The position numbers and the translations under genes were made by a program. From the NCBI GenBank assembly GCA_000787465.1, contig JSYX01000391.1, positions 1-32,740 on the forward strand: a stretch of DNA of 32,740 nt, in the 5' to 3' direction. Each line of letters starts with the position of its first letter. The first letter of the stretch is position 1. The notes below the pieces were generated by a model that was not told the DNA's origin, made no database searches, and worked only from the letters and a program-made list of their open reading frames with translations. The stretch is from Thermomucor indicae-seudaticae (taxonomy: Eukaryota > Mucoromycota > Mucoromycetes > Mucorales > Lichtheimiaceae). Below are positions 30,830-32,740 of the stretch, one piece after another.

Positions 30830-31620
30830 TCGCTGTTTCGGACCTGCTTCTTGATCCTTCCAAGCAAGACATCTATCTGAGATGCCATGTTTGGCTGTCC
30901 TTTCTTCGTCTTCGCAATCATTTTGCCGCGCTCTCGTTTCCGTCTACTGAAGTACTTTTGTCGTGCTCTCTTTTGCTCTTCTATTTCCCGATTGCGTTTT
31001 TCTCGTTCTTCTTCTGTCAACTTGTGAGTTTTATTGAATGCCTCTAGCGGCGCCTTGAAAGGATTTGGTTTGTGTCTTCAGGCTAGTTAGTAAAGACGAT
31101 TTTTCTGTGCTTGAGTCAGACTCGATTTACCTCTTGGGTTGGCGCTTTTTGTTATTCTTTTTGCCTTCTTTATCCTCTTCTTCCTCCTCCTCTTCTTCGT
31201 CCGAAGATGAAGCTTCGTCCAAATCAAATACTCGTTCTTCCGTATCGTTGTTTATCGTCTTGTCAGTGCTTTCGGGTTCTTTGTCTGCAGCGTATTCTAC
31301 AATATTTCCATCTTCATCAATTGTGCGCTCAAAAATCTGAAAGCAAGCATGAGCATCTGGACAATGGATGCAGACCGTTTTCTTCGTACCTCCTTGACGT
31401 AATCGGGAGTATTAAGAGTGGGATCTTCCTTTTTCAAGCTCTTGTAATATCTGCTTTTTACAGTCGCCTTGTGAACAAGCTCCTGTTTCCGTTTCTTCAC
31501 TATAGCAATCAAGTAATTTAGAAGACTAAATGTCTGCCATCGAGTATCCAAACACTTGCATTTGAGCTCTCGTCGATCTAATGGTTTATTTCGCTTTCTC
31601 TGAAACGACTTTGGCGGCAT
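30826..31620 (-). CDS. FYV7: rRNA-processing protein Fyv7-like
   Basis: Four exons, 31560-31620, 31390-31499, 31131-31336 and 30826-31075, give 208 residues. The protein starts MPPKSFQRKR, has a basic helix with ATVKSRYYKSLKKED, an acidic Ser/Glu stretch in the middle, then NPFKAPLEAF and a Lys/Arg/Glu coiled helix, ending with GQPNMASQIDVLLGRIKKQ. The MPPK start, the basic-acidic-basic order and the GQPxM end fit the Fyv7/TAP26 family, which acts in 35S pre-rRNA processing in the nucleolus. The first intron has either a GC donor (T/GCAAGT) or a poor GT donor (T/GTTTGG); both keep the phase and differ by two residues. The 3' end overlaps the phosphatase stop by 3 nt. Confidence 0.75.
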
Positions 31621-31801
31621 GGGCTCGACGATCAGAGATCAAAGGGACTTTTCGGTTCTTGAATAACTGTTTGTTCTCTTGTTCCGTCCCGTTTGGTCCT
31701 CGCCAAAAAAATCTTTTGGCACTGCTGGTGAAGACCCTTTTGCACTGATTCCATTTTCCATTAACTTTCATATCAAGGATGTCTGCACCATACATGACCA
31801 T
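31586..31801 (-). other. Overlapping upstream ORF, 71 codons, uncertain
   Basis: An ATG-started minus frame (MVMYGADILDMKVNGKWNQC) runs into the Fyv7 start in another frame. It has no recognised domain. It may be an upstream ORF in the Fyv7 leader, an exon of an unseen gene, or chance. Confidence 0.2.
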
Positions 31802-32740
31802 TATCAGTGTCTCTGAATACGATAAGGAGCGCAGTCGGAAGCTCTATATTCTTACAGGGCCATGGATATGCCCCAAAAAAGTTTCAGTTGAGGTAGATAT
31901 CTAAGCAGAGGGCATTTATCCTGTATTCCTCATGCTTTGATTCTTTTTTCTCTCTTCAAAACTACAAGCGTCCTTATCTGAACACTCATTGAAGCATTAT
32001 GTGAGCCTACTGTTCATCTCATCCAACTTCCTATTTGCAAAGACAGACAATCGTTATGGTCATTATGGAAAGAAATTGATGATGACTTAATAGACGAAGG
32101 GCTCATTTTGATGCAATAAGTTCAGTACAGCCTATAATGTCCAAGTGGTGTGTCTCCCAGCCTCAAGGGTATTCTTTGCCAGGACTTGTAATGGCATGTT
32201 CTTATGTTTCGTATTGATCCGAAGTCTCATGGTGACGTTTATTGTGATATGTTTCCCCTCTTCAGATGAAGAAGGGTTGGTTTTGCGAGACGTTTGTTTT
32301 TTGTTATAGGGAAGGAAGGACTCCAGATTTTATTTGCCGACTCGTCACAGGGGAGAGAAGTGGACAAGAAATTGACAACCTACGAATATAGATAGGTCAT
32401 GCTCGGTAGGCGGTCTTGGAAATGGAATAGCTACTAGTCAAGGGAAGGCAGACGTATAGCATTAGAAATAGGAAAGCATAATAGACATTTCTTTTTTGCG
32501 GAGTTTAGATGATGTGAAGGTAGGAAAATCAAGTTGAATTGGCTTGCGTACTGGAAAAGATAAAGTACCAGGATAGCTCAAGATATGACGAGCCATGCTA
32601 GGGTAATCAACCACGTCATATTCATACAATAGAATAGGTGCATAAAGTCCAGGAGGAGAATACTAGGCCCATTTGGGCAAAAGCCGAATAAAGGGAAGAC
32701 CGCTACACAAGACTAGCGCGTTGCACAATGACATAACACT
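31802..32740. other. Window end, no gene seen
   Basis: This stretch has no ORF above about 60 codons and no exon-like segment, repeat or RNA gene that I can support. It includes the promoter side of the Fyv7 gene. Confidence 0.4.

Noticed and set aside
31065..31340. Serine-rich plus-strand ORF
   Set aside because: Antisense of the acidic middle part of the Fyv7-like gene.

Overview
The window looks like nuclear DNA of a filamentous fungus, most probably an early-diverging lineage such as Mucoromycota. The evidence is that almost every gene is cut by 50-65 nt GT-AG introns, there is no operon structure, and the recognisable genes are fungal or general eukaryotic: CK2 beta, PP2A catalytic subunit, uL1, a Hal4-type kinase and a Nik1-type HAMP array. 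A Fanzor-like zinc-finger fragment resembles sequences I associate with Mucoromycota. The lineage call is inference. All gene models were spliced by hand; exon lengths and phases close on full reading frames in each model given.

Left part (1-19000) is a gene-poor, repeat-rich tract built from a duplicated four-gene module. The inferred module order is PCID2/Thp1-like (minus), NXT1/p15-like (plus), AIFM2/FSP1-like oxidoreductase (minus), TRF/Taz1-like telomere-binding protein (minus). Copies lie at: TRF intact 313-2563; PCID2 remnant 3298-3945; PCID2 intact 8234-10250; NXT1 apparently intact 10344-10985; AIFM2 3' stub about 11085-11185; TRFH-domain remnant 11560-12269; NXT1 damaged copy 16156-16757; AIFM2 intact 16849-18193; telobox-Myb remnant about 18716-18985. 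One good copy of each gene survives, but in different copies of the module, so the set has decayed reciprocally. The spaces hold mobile-element debris: a 263 bp TA-flanked pogo-like MITE inside the TRFH remnant, an element with hAT-like inverted ends at 12335-13205, several foldback repeats, a Fanzor C-terminal remnant, and a long decayed fragment of a group III (Nik1-type) histidine kinase at 13640-15500.

Right part (20000-31620) is ordinary compact gene space: CK2 regulatory subunit (plus), Hal4/Sat4-like kinase (minus), ribosomal protein uL1/L10a (minus), a four-span membrane protein with a large probable extracellular domain (plus), PP2A catalytic subunit (minus), a small unrecognised two-exon gene (minus), a histidine phosphatase (plus) and Fyv7-like rRNA-processing factor (minus). 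The last two genes run tail to tail and their stop codons overlap in one TTAA. The end of the window (31621-32740) holds nothing I can identify.

The functional theme of the left part is nuclear: PCID2 (TREX-2) and NXT1 (partner of the Mex67/NXF1 export receptor) meet head to head over a 93 bp gap that must carry both promoters, so two parts of the mRNA export route may be co-regulated. I saw no tRNA, rRNA or CRISPR array.
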